DNA of 64,000 nucleotides from a bacterium (GTDB lineage: Bacteria > Campylobacterota > Campylobacteria > Campylobacterales > Sulfurimonadaceae). The stretch covers positions 1 to 64,000 of the forward strand of contig JAHJEG010000049.1 in the NCBI GenBank assembly GCA_018825665.1, given 5' to 3'. The translations under genes and the position numbers were made by a program. This document shows, piece by piece, positions 30,174 to 40,414 of the stretch; positions within the stretch are counted from its first letter, which is position 1; the number at the start of each line of letters is the position of its first letter. The notes under the pieces were generated by a model that ran no database searches, was not told the DNA's origin, and saw only the letters and a list, made by a program, of their open reading frames with translations.

Positions 30174-32105
30174 TTATTCTTTACTTTCTTTAGCTAAGAG
30201 CCGGAGAAAATCTTCTTCACACATAGGTTTTGCAAAATAATACCCTTGGATGATGTCGCACTCCCTTTGTTTGAGGAATTCGTATTGCTCTTTGTTCTCA
30301 ACACCCTCAGCCACGACTTTTAGTCCGAGAGTTTTACCCATAGCCAGGATTGTATTGATCAACAGCTCTTTGTTATTGGAAGTGCCGTTTATATCATCGA
30401 CAAAAGTTTTGTCTATTTTCAAAGTATCAATCGGGAACTTCTTAAGATAGGACAAGGAGGAATAGCCTGTTCCAAAATCATCGATATAGATAGAGATACC
30501 CAAGTCTTTTATCTTCTTAAGAGCCAGGAGTGTCTTTTCTATATACTGCATCATAACACTCTCTGTTATCTCGATACCCAGTTGTTTTGGATTGATATCA
30601 TTTTCAATTATCACATCTTGCAAATCCTGAAACAAGTCCGTATTTTGGAACTGTCTTGTTGAGACGTTTATGGAAATAAGAAGATTATCGTAGCCCATCA
30701 TCTCGAATCTTTTAATAGCCTTGGCGCTCTCTTCAATGACAAATTTTCCCAGAGTCAATATAAAACCTGTACTCTCGGAAATAGGGATAAATATATTTGG
30801 AGCAATCATACCTTTTTCATAATGATGCCATCTAAGCAAGACCTCTGCACCGATAATTTTTTCACTTTTTACATCAATTTTTGGCTGATAGTACAGCTTG
30901 AACTCATTATCATAGAATGCCCTTTGCATATCATTGATGATATCCACTTCATTGTGTATCTTCTTATTTAATTTTTGAGTAAAAAAGCCGAAATTGTCCC
31001 TTCCGTCGGACTTGGCCTGATACATAGCTATGTCGGCGTATTTCATAAGTTCATTTATATTTGTCGAATCATCCGGAAAAAGGGCAACCCCTATACTTGC
31101 GGAGAGTCTCAGTGAATAGCCCTTGACAAAAAACTCTTTTCTGAATTCTTTTAGCAGATTGTTAATAACGGGCAGCAAGTCATTTTCATTTTTGAAGCCG
31201 GGAATGACGATTATAAACTCATCTCCTCCGATTCTTGTAATAAGACTCTTCTCGTCAATATTGTTTGTCAATATATTTGCCACAGTCTGCAAAAGAGCAT
31301 CCCCTATATCATGCCCCAAAGTATCATTGATATTTTTGAAATGGTCCAAGTCCAAAAAAATTATCGCGAACTTTTCATCATTCTTAATAGCATTTTTCAT
31401 CACTTTTTGTATCTGCTGGTTGAGATAAAGTCTGTTTGGAAGACCTGTGAGACTGTCATGCAAAGAGGTGTGTTCAAGTTCTTTGTTTAATTTGCTGACC
31501 TGGTCCTGCGTAATATTGAGATGAACACTGTGCTCAATCTGCATTCTAATAATATACCCCAAAACAAGAAGTTCACTTATAACAAAAATCGCATGCAAAA
31601 TAACAATATCAAAACCGCATCCGTAATTAAAGACCATGACCGGCATATCAAAAAGTGATATCTCATAGAGCTGAAGATAATTAAACACGATATGATGTGT
31701 AATCGTCGTTGCTGCTGCTATGACAATGGGAAGGATGTCTTTGTATAAAGTCAAAATCGCCATAGCTATAAAAACATGAAAGTGCATCTCTATGCGACCC
31801 AGATACTGTTGAATGTATATCACCGAAAACAGCATCATTGCAATAGCGATAAAATACCTGTAGTATCTTTCCCCTTTTAGGTAGGGAAACAGGATAATAA
31901 TCGGCACAACTATAAGTGCCCCGCCAAAAAATCCGTAGAGATAGGTATTGTAATAAATCGAAGTGATAAAGGTAGAGATTATCCACTGCAGAATCAGCAG
32001 TGAAATCATCACCTTGTCTGACTGTATATGAAAAAGTCTAAAACTGTTTTTAGCAAAATTTGGAATTTGCGGATACACAAATATACGATTAAACACTCTT
32101 ATCAT
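30174..32105 (-). CDS. Membrane GGDEF-EAL cyclic-di-GMP protein
   Basis: RIGGDEFIIV; EVLLRW; DDFGTGYSSLSYLKKFPIDTLKIDK; His-rich multi-TM N-terminus (IEMHFHVF; ITHHIVFNYLQ). Confidence 0.92.
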   Translation of the reverse strand: MIRVFNRIFVYPQIPNFAKNSFRLFHIQSDKVMISLLILQWIISTFITSIYYNTYLYGFFGGALIVVPIIILFPYLKGERYYRYFIAIAMMLFSVIYIQQYLGRIEMHFHVFIAMAILTLYKDILPIVIAAATTITHHIVFNYLQLYEISLFDMPVMVFNYGCGFDIVILHAIFVISELLVLGYIIRMQIEHSVHLNITQDQVSKLNKELEHTSLHDSLTGLPNRLYLNQQIQKVMKNAIKNDEKFAIIFLDLDHFKNINDTLGHDIGDALLQTVANILTNNIDEKSLITRIGGDEFIIVIPGFKNENDLLPVINNLLKEFRKEFFVKGYSLRLSASIGVALFPDDSTNINELMKYADIAMYQAKSDGRDNFGFFTQKLNKKIHNEVDIINDMQRAFYDNEFKLYYQPKIDVKSEKIIGAEVLLRWHHYEKGMIAPNIFIPISESTGFILTLGKFVIEESAKAIKRFEMMGYDNLLISINVSTRQFQNTDLFQDLQDVIIENDINPKQLGIEITESVMMQYIEKTLLALKKIKDLGISIYIDDFGTGYSSLSYLKKFPIDTLKIDKTFVDDINGTSNNKELLINTILAMGKTLGLKVVAEGVENKEQYEFLKQRECDIIQGYYFAKPMCEEDFLRLLAKESKE

Positions 32106-32689
32106 TTTAAATTGTCCGAATATTTTAGGTCCATAATATCACGAATGAGCTTTTGTGCACTTAATGGATGCGTGAAATATATTTTCTTTAATATTATTGA
32201 ATGAAACCTATTTTCAATCAAATACAAGTAGTCCGTATGGTTCAACTCCGTCTTATCATTCAGGTCTTTGGAAAAAAACACGCCAAAAGTTCTGTCCAGG
32301 CTGAGAATCTCTTTGTTGGACAGATAGACTCCCTTAAAATCTTCATGAAAGAATTTTGCAAACAGCGCAGGACCGAAACTCTCTGTATCCGGAGTAAGAT
32401 TGATAAACAAGACGTCCACATCTTTTTTCAGTTCTTTTAATTCATCTGAATTATACAGAGTGCTGATTTTTTGCAATGCAGGCGTACATACGTCCGCACA
32501 CCCGACATAGCCAAAATAGATTAGTAAAATCTGCTTGTCACTCTTTATAAAATCAGCTCTTATCTCTTTGTCAATCTCAATAACACCGCCTGACTTACCG
32601 CTAAAAAGCAGGGATTGCAGCAAAGGAACCATCAAAAAAAACGATAGCAGCAATGCAGCCATATAGTACTTGTTTTTCTTAGTTTTCAA
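32102..32689 (-). CDS. Sco1/SenC-like copper/thioredoxin-fold protein, membrane anchored
   Basis: GCADVC (CxxxC) and HTDYLYLI conserved His. Confidence 0.8.
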   Translation of the reverse strand: MKTKKNKYYMAALLLSFFLMVPLLQSLLFSGKSGGVIEIDKEIRADFIKSDKQILLIYFGYVGCADVCTPALQKISTLYNSDELKELKKDVDVLFINLTPDTESFGPALFAKFFHEDFKGVYLSNKEILSLDRTFGVFFSKDLNDKTELNHTDYLYLIENRFHSIILKKIYFTHPLSAQKLIRDIMDLKYSDNLK

Positions 32690-34193
32690 ATTTTATTATT
32701 CCTATGAGCAAAGAGGGTGCATGATTGATATATTCGGTATACATAATATGCGTCACATTAAATACCTCTTTTTTTGAACTCACTATTTTATGTTTAAATG
32801 TTAAGGTTTTTTTCGTTTCTTTGGCTTGATTCACATTTTCCAAAAAAAGCTTTTTGTCATTTTCATGTATGAAATAAGAGAGCAGATTCACATCATCTTT
32901 GTATATAGCATTATCAATTACCAAACGCTCCAGTAAACTCTGGGAAACAAACAATTCCTCCGTTTGGGTATTGAGCTTCCAATATCCTATAGCTACAATT
33001 GAAAATATATTATTTATAAATTGATCTTTTGAGCTTAGTTTTGATTTTAGATTTTCTATCTCCTGCACACTGTTTGAGCGTTGGGAACATTTTTTTCTCT
33101 GTATCGCATACATTAAAATCATCCCGACCGCCAATATAAACAAGAGTGTTACCAGGATATTTAACAATACAGATGTGTTTTTTTCTATAAAACCTTTATC
33201 TTTGCCTATAATCGTAGCGTTTCTTGAGATGTATTCCGAAAGGATAATCCTTGACTCGGTAAGTTCTTTTGAGTCAAACAGGTAGAGGTTCGGACTATGC
33301 GTCAAAGAAGAAAGATTCTGCATAGAGTTGTCTTCTAAAAATTTTATGACCAGCTTTGCCGCTTCCTCTCCCTGCTTTATTCCGCTTGTCACATATCCGC
33401 CGACAACACCTTTATGCATATACGCATCTTCCATACTTAAAATAATCAGGTTTGGATTTTTTTTCATCTCCTCTATGGACTCTTTTGGCAAAAGCGTATT
33501 GTTGTTATCGTCTTTGAAGTTTCCTATAGTCGTTAGCAGCACAAAACTTCTTGGCTTGTTTGGCAATGCATCTTTTATTTTTGATATATGCATATCACTG
33601 AGATAATAAAAGTTTAAATTTTTAAAAGTATCATGCTGGAGTTGAATCTCCTGCTGAATTGAAGCATATGTGTCTGAATCGTCACCGACAAAATAAATAT
33701 CTCTGGTTTGTGGAGAGAATTGTTTGATCAGTTCGATATTTTGTTTTATCTCCTTGACCTCATACACACCTGCAAAAGTATCTTTGGGCAGAATACTGTG
33801 CATACGCAGGTTATTTATTCCTGAAAAAAAGAGCGGTATCTTTTTTTTGTTTTTAAACAGACTTTCATGATTTTTATACATAAAAGCAAGAGCATTATCA
33901 TCTGTCACATAGATAAGGTCAGGCTCAAGAGCAGAGTATTTGTGTTTGAGATATGCAAGAAACCTGTTCTGATATTCTTCAGTCATGCTTAATCTTTTTG
34001 TATCCAGATATTCACTGTAGTATTCAAATTTTTTATCTCTTGCCTCAAGCGTGGAAACAAAAGAGTTGTGCTGACTTTTCGTCCACTTGTATTCCTGAGA
34101 ATAGGAATGAAGTACAAAAATCTTTGTTTTTTCTGAAGCAAACAAAGAAATAGATACACTAAAAACAATAAAAAATATTTTAAATAAATTCAA
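32679..34193 (-). CDS. ABC-type substrate-binding-like periplasmic sensor with TM and C-terminal PAS-like region
   Basis: Signal peptide; IFVLHSYSQEYKWTKSQHNSF; TM (ILVTLLFILAVGMILMYAI); no kinase output motif. Confidence 0.7.
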   Translation of the reverse strand: MNLFKIFFIVFSVSISLFASEKTKIFVLHSYSQEYKWTKSQHNSFVSTLEARDKKFEYYSEYLDTKRLSMTEEYQNRFLAYLKHKYSALEPDLIYVTDDNALAFMYKNHESLFKNKKKIPLFFSGINNLRMHSILPKDTFAGVYEVKEIKQNIELIKQFSPQTRDIYFVGDDSDTYASIQQEIQLQHDTFKNLNFYYLSDMHISKIKDALPNKPRSFVLLTTIGNFKDDNNNTLLPKESIEEMKKNPNLIILSMEDAYMHKGVVGGYVTSGIKQGEEAAKLVIKFLEDNSMQNLSSLTHSPNLYLFDSKELTESRIILSEYISRNATIIGKDKGFIEKNTSVLLNILVTLLFILAVGMILMYAIQRKKCSQRSNSVQEIENLKSKLSSKDQFINNIFSIVAIGYWKLNTQTEELFVSQSLLERLVIDNAIYKDDVNLLSYFIHENDKKLFLENVNQAKETKKTLTFKHKIVSSKKEVFNVTHIMYTEYINHAPSLLIGIIKFEN

Positions 34194-34389
34194 GGCCGTC
34201 CCCTGCTCAAAATGACTTTTATTATAACACTTTATATTATAAAATCAATGCTGTTTGAGCATGAAAGCAAATAAGTAAATATAATATCTCTGCCGATATA
34301 CGATAGGCAATAGCAGGATTTATAAAAACTACAAGTAAACTTTGGCTATTATTGCATTATTATTTCAATACGCTAAACAAAGGGCTAAA

Positions 34390-35490
34390 ATGGGTTTAAG
34401 TATAGGTCTAGTAGGACTTCCAAACGTAGGTAAATCAACAACTTTCAACGCACTGACAAAAGCACAAAATGCAGAAGCTGCAAATTATCCGTTTTGTACC
34501 ATCGAACCAAACAAGGCTGTGGTTCCTGTTCCGGACAAAAGACTCTCAGAACTTGCCAAAATCGTAAATCCCGAGCGTTTGCAGTATTCCACTTTAGACT
34601 TCGTGGATATCGCAGGGCTTGTAAAGGGTGCGAGCAAAGGTGAAGGCCTTGGAAACAAGTTTTTATCCAATATACGTGAAACAGAAGTTATTCTTCAAAT
34701 TGTACGCTGTTTTGATGATGAGAACATCGTACACAATGAGGGAAGCATAGACCCTTTAAGAGATGTTGAAATTATTGAAGGGGAACTTGTTCTTGCAGAT
34801 ATCGAAGTTTTACAAAATAGAATCGACAGACTTAAAAAGCAGGCCAAATCAGACAAAGGTGCTGCAGGAGTGCTGGCTGTGGCTGAAGAGTTGTTGGAGT
34901 TTTTGGCTGATGGAAATTTAGCCAGAAATTTTTCCGATACACAGAGTGATGCATACAGACAATTAAATAACGAAGTCAGGTTTTTAACCAACAAAGAGAT
35001 CATGTACGGTGCCAACGTGGACGAAGACGGTTTGCTCGAAGACAATGATTATGTTTTGGCACTCAAAGAGCATGCGGCCAAAAATAACTGTGAAATTATT
35101 AAACTGTGTGCAAAAGTGGAAGAAGAACTGATAGGACTTGACGAGGAAGAAGCAAGCGAATTTTTAAGTGAACTTGGAGTGAGTGAATCGGGTCTTGATC
35201 AGATTATCCATAAAGGTTTTGATAAACTTGGTCTTATGAGTTATTTTACGGCAGGCGTAAAGGAGGTGCGTGCATGGACTATCAGAAAAAACACTACGGC
35301 TCCAAAAGCGGCTGCAGTAATCCATAATGATTTTGAAAAAGGTTTCATACGTGCAGAGGTTATCGCGTACAAAGATTTTGTTGAGCTTGGCGGTGAAGCA
35401 AAGGCAAAAGAAGCCGGAAAGATGAGACTAGAAGGTAAAGAATACATAGTGCAAGACGGAGATGTTATGCACTTCAGGTTTAATGTTTAA
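34390..35490 (+). CDS. ychF: Redox-regulated ATPase / Obg-family GTPase YchF
   Basis: GLPNVGKSTTFNALTKAQNAEAANYPFCTIEPN; TGS domain; start refined to MGLSIG. Confidence 0.96.
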   Translation: MGLSIGLVGLPNVGKSTTFNALTKAQNAEAANYPFCTIEPNKAVVPVPDKRLSELAKIVNPERLQYSTLDFVDIAGLVKGASKGEGLGNKFLSNIRETEVILQIVRCFDDENIVHNEGSIDPLRDVEIIEGELVLADIEVLQNRIDRLKKQAKSDKGAAGVLAVAEELLEFLADGNLARNFSDTQSDAYRQLNNEVRFLTNKEIMYGANVDEDGLLEDNDYVLALKEHAAKNNCEIIKLCAKVEEELIGLDEEEASEFLSELGVSESGLDQIIHKGFDKLGLMSYFTAGVKEVRAWTIRKNTTAPKAAAVIHNDFEKGFIRAEVIAYKDFVELGGEAKAKEAGKMRLEGKEYIVQDGDVMHFRFNV

Positions 35491-35533
35491 AAACATATAA
35501 AGAGTGATACGTAGTTTTTTGTAAGGAGTTTTT

Positions 35534-36133
35534 ATGGAATTAAAATATGTCGGTCCAAAACCTATTATTTCTCATACGGGTGTGGAGTTTGATAATAACA
35601 AGGATGATAAATTTGCTTACCTCGAAGTTGCCGTTGATCTTTTAAAAGCATTAAGTCATGACTACATTGAAGACAGAACCTATACCTACGAGACTGAGAT
35701 ATACAAGCTCTCCTCTGAGGAACTGCTTCATGAACTAAGAAAATACTGCCCAAATATAGATTCTTTGATGAAGAGAGAGAATCACGTCATCGAAGATGAG
35801 ATACACCATGAAATACAAAGAGCAAGAGAGAGCTTGGTGCTTACAAGCATAGAAAAAGAGGTTCTCGAAAACAATATAGAAATGATGCACGATTACCTCA
35901 TTCAAAGGTCAATCAATAAAAGTATATATTACTGTGCTATAAATGCTTTGGCCGAATTACTGAAAAAAGATCATATAGACCATATAATCGCACCGATGCT
36001 TCAAAGATTTATTCATGTTTTTCATTCAATCGAGGGGTGCCTAAAACTGCTGAAGACCCCAATTGACACAAAACTGGACATCTACAAAAAAAACGGGCAG
36101 CTCCTCGTAAGACTGCAAATCATCCATACTTAG
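35534..36133 (+). CDS. Conserved hypothetical protein
   Basis: 199-aa ORF with aaggag RBS, fits gene spacing. Confidence 0.6.
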   Translation: MELKYVGPKPIISHTGVEFDNNKDDKFAYLEVAVDLLKALSHDYIEDRTYTYETEIYKLSSEELLHELRKYCPNIDSLMKRENHVIEDEIHHEIQRARESLVLTSIEKEVLENNIEMMHDYLIQRSINKSIYYCAINALAELLKKDHIDHIIAPMLQRFIHVFHSIEGCLKLLKTPIDTKLDIYKKNGQLLVRLQIIHT

Positions 36134-36138
36134 AGATA

Positions 36139-36190
36139 TTGAAGCAGTAAATTTTTTATCTGCTTCAACATGAACGCACTTGCGTTCTGT
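36139..36190 (+). terminator. Tandem hairpins between convergent genes
   Basis: GAAGCAG..CTGCTTC and GAACGCA-CT-TGCGTTC. Confidence 0.5.
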
Positions 36191-36199
36191 ATTTTAAGA

Positions 36200-37018
36200 T
36201 TATTTTATTTTTGCTATGGTCTGCCCATATTTTACATTTTCACCGGCTTTGACATCCAAATCCAGCATATCTTTTTCAGCCAAGATAACAATCGTTGAAC
36301 CCATCTCAAAACATCCGAAGTCATCACCTTTGTTTAGATGCAAATTGTCATATTCATAGATACTGCAGTTTTGCGCATCGGCATTTGTTTTGATTTTCGG
36401 CTCAAAAGAAACCTGCATAACTCCTACATTCAGAGCGCCGACAAGAACCATAAAAAATCTTTTCTTCTCTGTTGTTTCACACATCAAGACAACTCTTTCA
36501 TTCTCTATAAAAAGGTTTAGCCTCTTTTTTAGAGAGGGGAAGTTTACAGGATAAAGTTTTCCAGGAATATGAACAGCCTTTAATACTTTCAGGTTTAAGG
36601 GGATGTGGTAACGATGATAATCTTTTGGCGAAAGATAAAAGTTGACAAAATCGCCGTTATGGATACTTTTTTTCTCATCATCCGTAAAGTTCTCGCCAAG
36701 AAGCTCATCACATTTGTATCGCATCCCTTTTATCTGAAGTGCATACTCATCTTTTAGTTCTCCGCATTCAGAAATCAAAGAATCACACGGAGAGATAAAA
36801 TCATCTGCATCAAGCGAATATTTTCTGTCCTCTTTTAATCTTCTTGTAAACAGGGCATTCAAACTGGCATAGGTACTTGGTGAATGGAATTCACTCATAT
36901 CCAAGCCCATTAAATTGACATAGCTGCTGTTTACAATTTTTTGAAACCATTTCGGAAACTCTTTTGATGCAAACTTTCCGAAATTTTGTGAAATCGCCGA
37001 TGTAATATGTTTTTTCAT
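36200..37018 (-). CDS. psd: Phosphatidylserine decarboxylase
   Basis: FYLSPKDYHRYHIP; FEMGSTIVILAEK. Confidence 0.92.
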   Translation of the reverse strand: MKKHITSAISQNFGKFASKEFPKWFQKIVNSSYVNLMGLDMSEFHSPSTYASLNALFTRRLKEDRKYSLDADDFISPCDSLISECGELKDEYALQIKGMRYKCDELLGENFTDDEKKSIHNGDFVNFYLSPKDYHRYHIPLNLKVLKAVHIPGKLYPVNFPSLKKRLNLFIENERVVLMCETTEKKRFFMVLVGALNVGVMQVSFEPKIKTNADAQNCSIYEYDNLHLNKGDDFGCFEMGSTIVILAEKDMLDLDVKAGENVKYGQTIAKIK

Positions 37019-37039
37019 TTTATCCCCAATGTAGTATTT

Positions 37040-38113
37040 TTAAATAAGCTTGCGCTTTGCTATCTCTTCGACTAAGACCGTTGCATAAGAACCTTTAGGA
37101 AGTGTGAAGTTCATCTCGTACTGGGCTTCTACAGGCTTAAATCGCCCTTCCACCTCTGTAGGATATACCCAGGCGTATCTTCTTGCCCCATCGGCGTTTA
37201 TCTGATCATCGAAATCTTTTTCTATAGTTCCCGCAATATCCGAAGATGTCCTTACTTTTTTCCCGCATAAAAGACCTGTGACCGTAATCCCGCGTTCATT
37301 GAATCTTTCAAAGTCATGCTCAGTGCCTTCAAAATCAAAAAGTCTGCCATGTGGATAATGTTCCATGATATCTCCGGATATAAGCTTAAACGGATGCTTC
37401 TGTTTTTTAAGTTTTTCAAGCTCATTATTTGGCATATTCAACAAGGATTCAAGTTCTGAAATCTCAAAGCTCTCGATCAGGGTGTTTATCTCAAGTCTTC
37501 TGCTGAGCCAAAGATTAAACAAATGGCTTTGATAGGCACTGATAAGGAGTTTTTTTATCTTTGGATTACGCTCTTTTTTCTGACCCTTGGCAACCTGTTC
37601 GCCAAGAACATGATTATCTCCGTCATTTCCGAATCTCTGGTATCCAAAAAAGTTTGGCATACCCAGGTCCGATATGTTTTTCAATGCTTCATCTATCTTC
37701 TGAGCGGAAGTAGGATTCACTTTTTTTACTTTAATATAAAATCTGTTGCCTTTTAAATGCCCTATTCGTATCTTGTTGTTATGATAATTTTTTGATACTA
37801 TCTTTATATTTTCATGTTCGAACTTTTCAAGCGCTTCTTCATGTTTTTTATGTAAAGAGATATACTGTTTCGTCATTGCGTGCTTGTCTTTTAGTCCTGC
37901 ATAGCCAATCTCTTTATTTTGAATACCCAGATATTTTGCCAATATGCCGATAAGCTCAAGCGTTGAGAGGTTTTTCTTTCTTACAAATAAGACCAGATGC
38001 TCACCCTCTCCAGACAACTCATAAAGAGGGATCTCTTCAACTACGAAGTCTCTTGGACTCTGCTTAAAATGAAAATCTATACTGGAATGCCCCAATGAAT
38101 AAAATCTATCCAT
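37040..38113 (-). CDS. truD: tRNA pseudouridine(13) synthase
   Basis: IGYAGLKDKHAMTKQYIS; PNFFGYQRFG. Confidence 0.95.
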   Translation of the reverse strand: MDRFYSLGHSSIDFHFKQSPRDFVVEEIPLYELSGEGEHLVLFVRKKNLSTLELIGILAKYLGIQNKEIGYAGLKDKHAMTKQYISLHKKHEEALEKFEHENIKIVSKNYHNNKIRIGHLKGNRFYIKVKKVNPTSAQKIDEALKNISDLGMPNFFGYQRFGNDGDNHVLGEQVAKGQKKERNPKIKKLLISAYQSHLFNLWLSRRLEINTLIESFEISELESLLNMPNNELEKLKKQKHPFKLISGDIMEHYPHGRLFDFEGTEHDFERFNERGITVTGLLCGKKVRTSSDIAGTIEKDFDDQINADGARRYAWVYPTEVEGRFKPVEAQYEMNFTLPKGSYATVLVEEIAKRKLI

Positions 38114-38122
38114 TTTCTACCT

Positions 38123-38953
38123 TTAAAAATGATTCGACTTGCATCGATTTGTATATTTTGCTCTTCTTGAAGTCGCAAAAATATTAAGTTTTGTTCTGCT
38201 TGCTTTAGCCAATCTCAGGAGTGTTTTTCTTTTTCTCTTATCAAAAGCTACGAGCATTTCATATTCTTCGCCGCTACAGCCTATTCGCCTGGGCATTTTC
38301 TTGTCAAATTTGAACCCAAGTCTGTTTACTGATGCAAGTTTATCCAAATCACTGAAAAGACCGTCTGAAATATCCATACCTGCACTTAAAAATCTTGTTG
38401 ATTTTTGAATAAACCTGTCTTTTAGCTTAATATTTACAAATTTGGAGTTTGTGTGGATACTACCCAGATTCAAAAGTTTATGTAAATCTTTTTTTGATCT
38501 GCCGAGTTCTCCGGTATAAGCCAACAAATCTCCCTTTTTCATGCCGCTTCTAAGTAAGGGACTATTAGTTTTTGAAATTATTGTGACCGTGATATCGAGC
38601 TTAGTGTTACTTATGGTATCTCCGCCGATTATCTCAATACCGTACATTCGGGCAGCATCCTGAAATCCACATGCCAGCTCTCTCATCTCTTGTTTTGAGA
38701 TACCCTTTGGCATAGCGACGCTCAACAACGCATATTTGGGTCTGGCATTCATAGCTATTGCATCTGAAATATTCACAATCATAGCTTTTTTTGCTATCTG
38801 ATGATGCGTCATCCATTTCGTTTTAAAATGGATATTTTCAAAGAAAGCATCTTTGGAATACACAAACCCATTTATCAAAGCACCATCATCACCAATATAT
38901 TTATTACTAAACTGTGATATAAAATAATTTTCTAAATTCAAAAAAACTTCCAA
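38123..38953 (-). CDS. thiL: Thiamine-phosphate kinase
   Basis: DDGALI; IGGDTISNTKLDITVTII; GMDISDGLFSDL. Confidence 0.9.
   Translation of the reverse strand: MEVFLNLENYFISQFSNKYIGDDGALINGFVYSKDAFFENIHFKTKWMTHHQIAKKAMIVNISDAIAMNARPKYALLSVAMPKGISKQEMRELACGFQDAARMYGIEIIGGDTISNTKLDITVTIISKTNSPLLRSGMKKGDLLAYTGELGRSKKDLHKLLNLGSIHTNSKFVNIKLKDRFIQKSTRFLSAGMDISDGLFSDLDKLASVNRLGFKFDKKMPRRIGCSGEEYEMLVAFDKRKRKTLLRLAKASRTKLNIFATSRRAKYTNRCKSNHF
38666..38675 (-). repeat. GGCATGTGGA word (in thiL)
   Basis: Exact match on minus strand. Confidence 0.85.
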
Positions 38954-39049
38954 AAAAACGGTCTAAAACCTTATATTTCGATTAAGTGTGAATTAATCAC
39001 TATCGATATAAAATAACACAATATTATAACATTAGTTTAGGAAATTATA

Positions 39050-40255
39050 ATGAAACATTCAATAAATAAAATCTTTAACAATTTATCCTTATTCTTACTA
39101 ACAATGTTGACAGTAGCTTCTATAGCTACGCTTCTCATCTTTGAGAGCAATGCATCCCACTCAAAAATAGATAATCTGAACAAGCAAAAAGAGATAATAT
39201 CTTCTTTGACCACTTTGGAAAAAAAAGACATCGAGCTTGCCATAATTCAGTTTAACGGCAAAAGCATACAACTCCATCATGAGATTGAAAAACTAAAAAA
39301 TTTGTATAAATATGACTACACGGGAAGATATATACTGAATAATTCTCAGGAATATTTATCGGATTTGGACACACTAAGTGACTTGACTACTCAGTTTAAT
39401 ATGCAAGCAGGTCACTATTATACAAAAGATACAGACAAGGAAGCTCTCAAAAAAGAAGCCTTGAAAAATGCCTTTGATGCCATCAACACGCATATCAACA
39501 AGATCATTTTTAAAAACATAGAGTACGACAAACAAAAATTTGCTCTGCTTGAGAAGATGTCACTGGCCTCCTTTGCCCTTATATTCATATTTACTATATG
39601 GTATCGCAAGAGATTAAACGCCATATATCAAGATATCTTATTCCTCTATTCTGTCGATAAGAACAAAAAAGATTACACCATTTTTTCCGAGGAGATAGAT
39701 GCCATATATCTCCGTATGAGAAGAAAGCCGGTCATAACCGACAATCCTGCGATGATAGACTCGCTTACGGGAATAAACAATGTCAAAGGTATGCTCAGGT
39801 CCTACAGTGAAAAGAAAGGGATGAAAGACAGCAACTTTACATCCCTGAGTGTTTTGGAGATAAACAACTTTTCAAAGTCAAACAGGGCTTTTTCACAAGA
39901 ATTTACACAGTCGGTTCTCAAAAAGCTCGCCTTTACCATATCTTTATATGAACAGGCAACGGATGTTATCGCCAGAACCGACTACAACCAATTTACCATA
40001 ATTCTCTCAAGAGCCAGCAAAGAACAATCTTTTAAAGATATTGATATCATCCGCCAAAGTATTTCTGAACTAAAATTCAAAACTCCAGACAAAGAATCTG
40101 TTCAGATTACAGTCAGCGGAGGTTTTGTCATAAAACCGAGCAATATCAGCCTTGACGAATCCATCAAACATGCCAAAGAAATTTTAGAATATGCAAAAAC
40201 ACATGGCAGAAATAAGATTCTGCAACAAAGAGACTTGACCGAACTTGATCTTTAA
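39050..40255 (+). CDS. Membrane protein with degenerate GGDEF domain
   Basis: Two TM segments; DSLTGINNVKGM fold start; signature replaced by RTDYNQF. Confidence 0.85.
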   Translation: MKHSINKIFNNLSLFLLTMLTVASIATLLIFESNASHSKIDNLNKQKEIISSLTTLEKKDIELAIIQFNGKSIQLHHEIEKLKNLYKYDYTGRYILNNSQEYLSDLDTLSDLTTQFNMQAGHYYTKDTDKEALKKEALKNAFDAINTHINKIIFKNIEYDKQKFALLEKMSLASFALIFIFTIWYRKRLNAIYQDILFLYSVDKNKKDYTIFSEEIDAIYLRMRRKPVITDNPAMIDSLTGINNVKGMLRSYSEKKGMKDSNFTSLSVLEINNFSKSNRAFSQEFTQSVLKKLAFTISLYEQATDVIARTDYNQFTIILSRASKEQSFKDIDIIRQSISELKFKTPDKESVQITVSGGFVIKPSNISLDESIKHAKEILEYAKTHGRNKILQQRDLTELDL

Positions 40256-40414
40256 GATGTTGGAGAAAGTTACATCCAATAATATAAGAGTTTGTAAAGT
40301 GTCTGAAATAGTAACAAACTCAAACTTCATATAAACAAAGCCAATATTTAACCTTTACAAAGTCTTCTAACGATATAATCTGCATTATTTTAATTTCTTT
40401 ACGAAGGAAAGTTA

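Noticed and set aside
40288-40321. 8-bp inverted repeat GAGTTTGT..ACAAACTC upstream of sdhA
   Set aside because: Perfect stem but 18-nt loop and no T-run; could be a terminator or operator but not separable from chance here.
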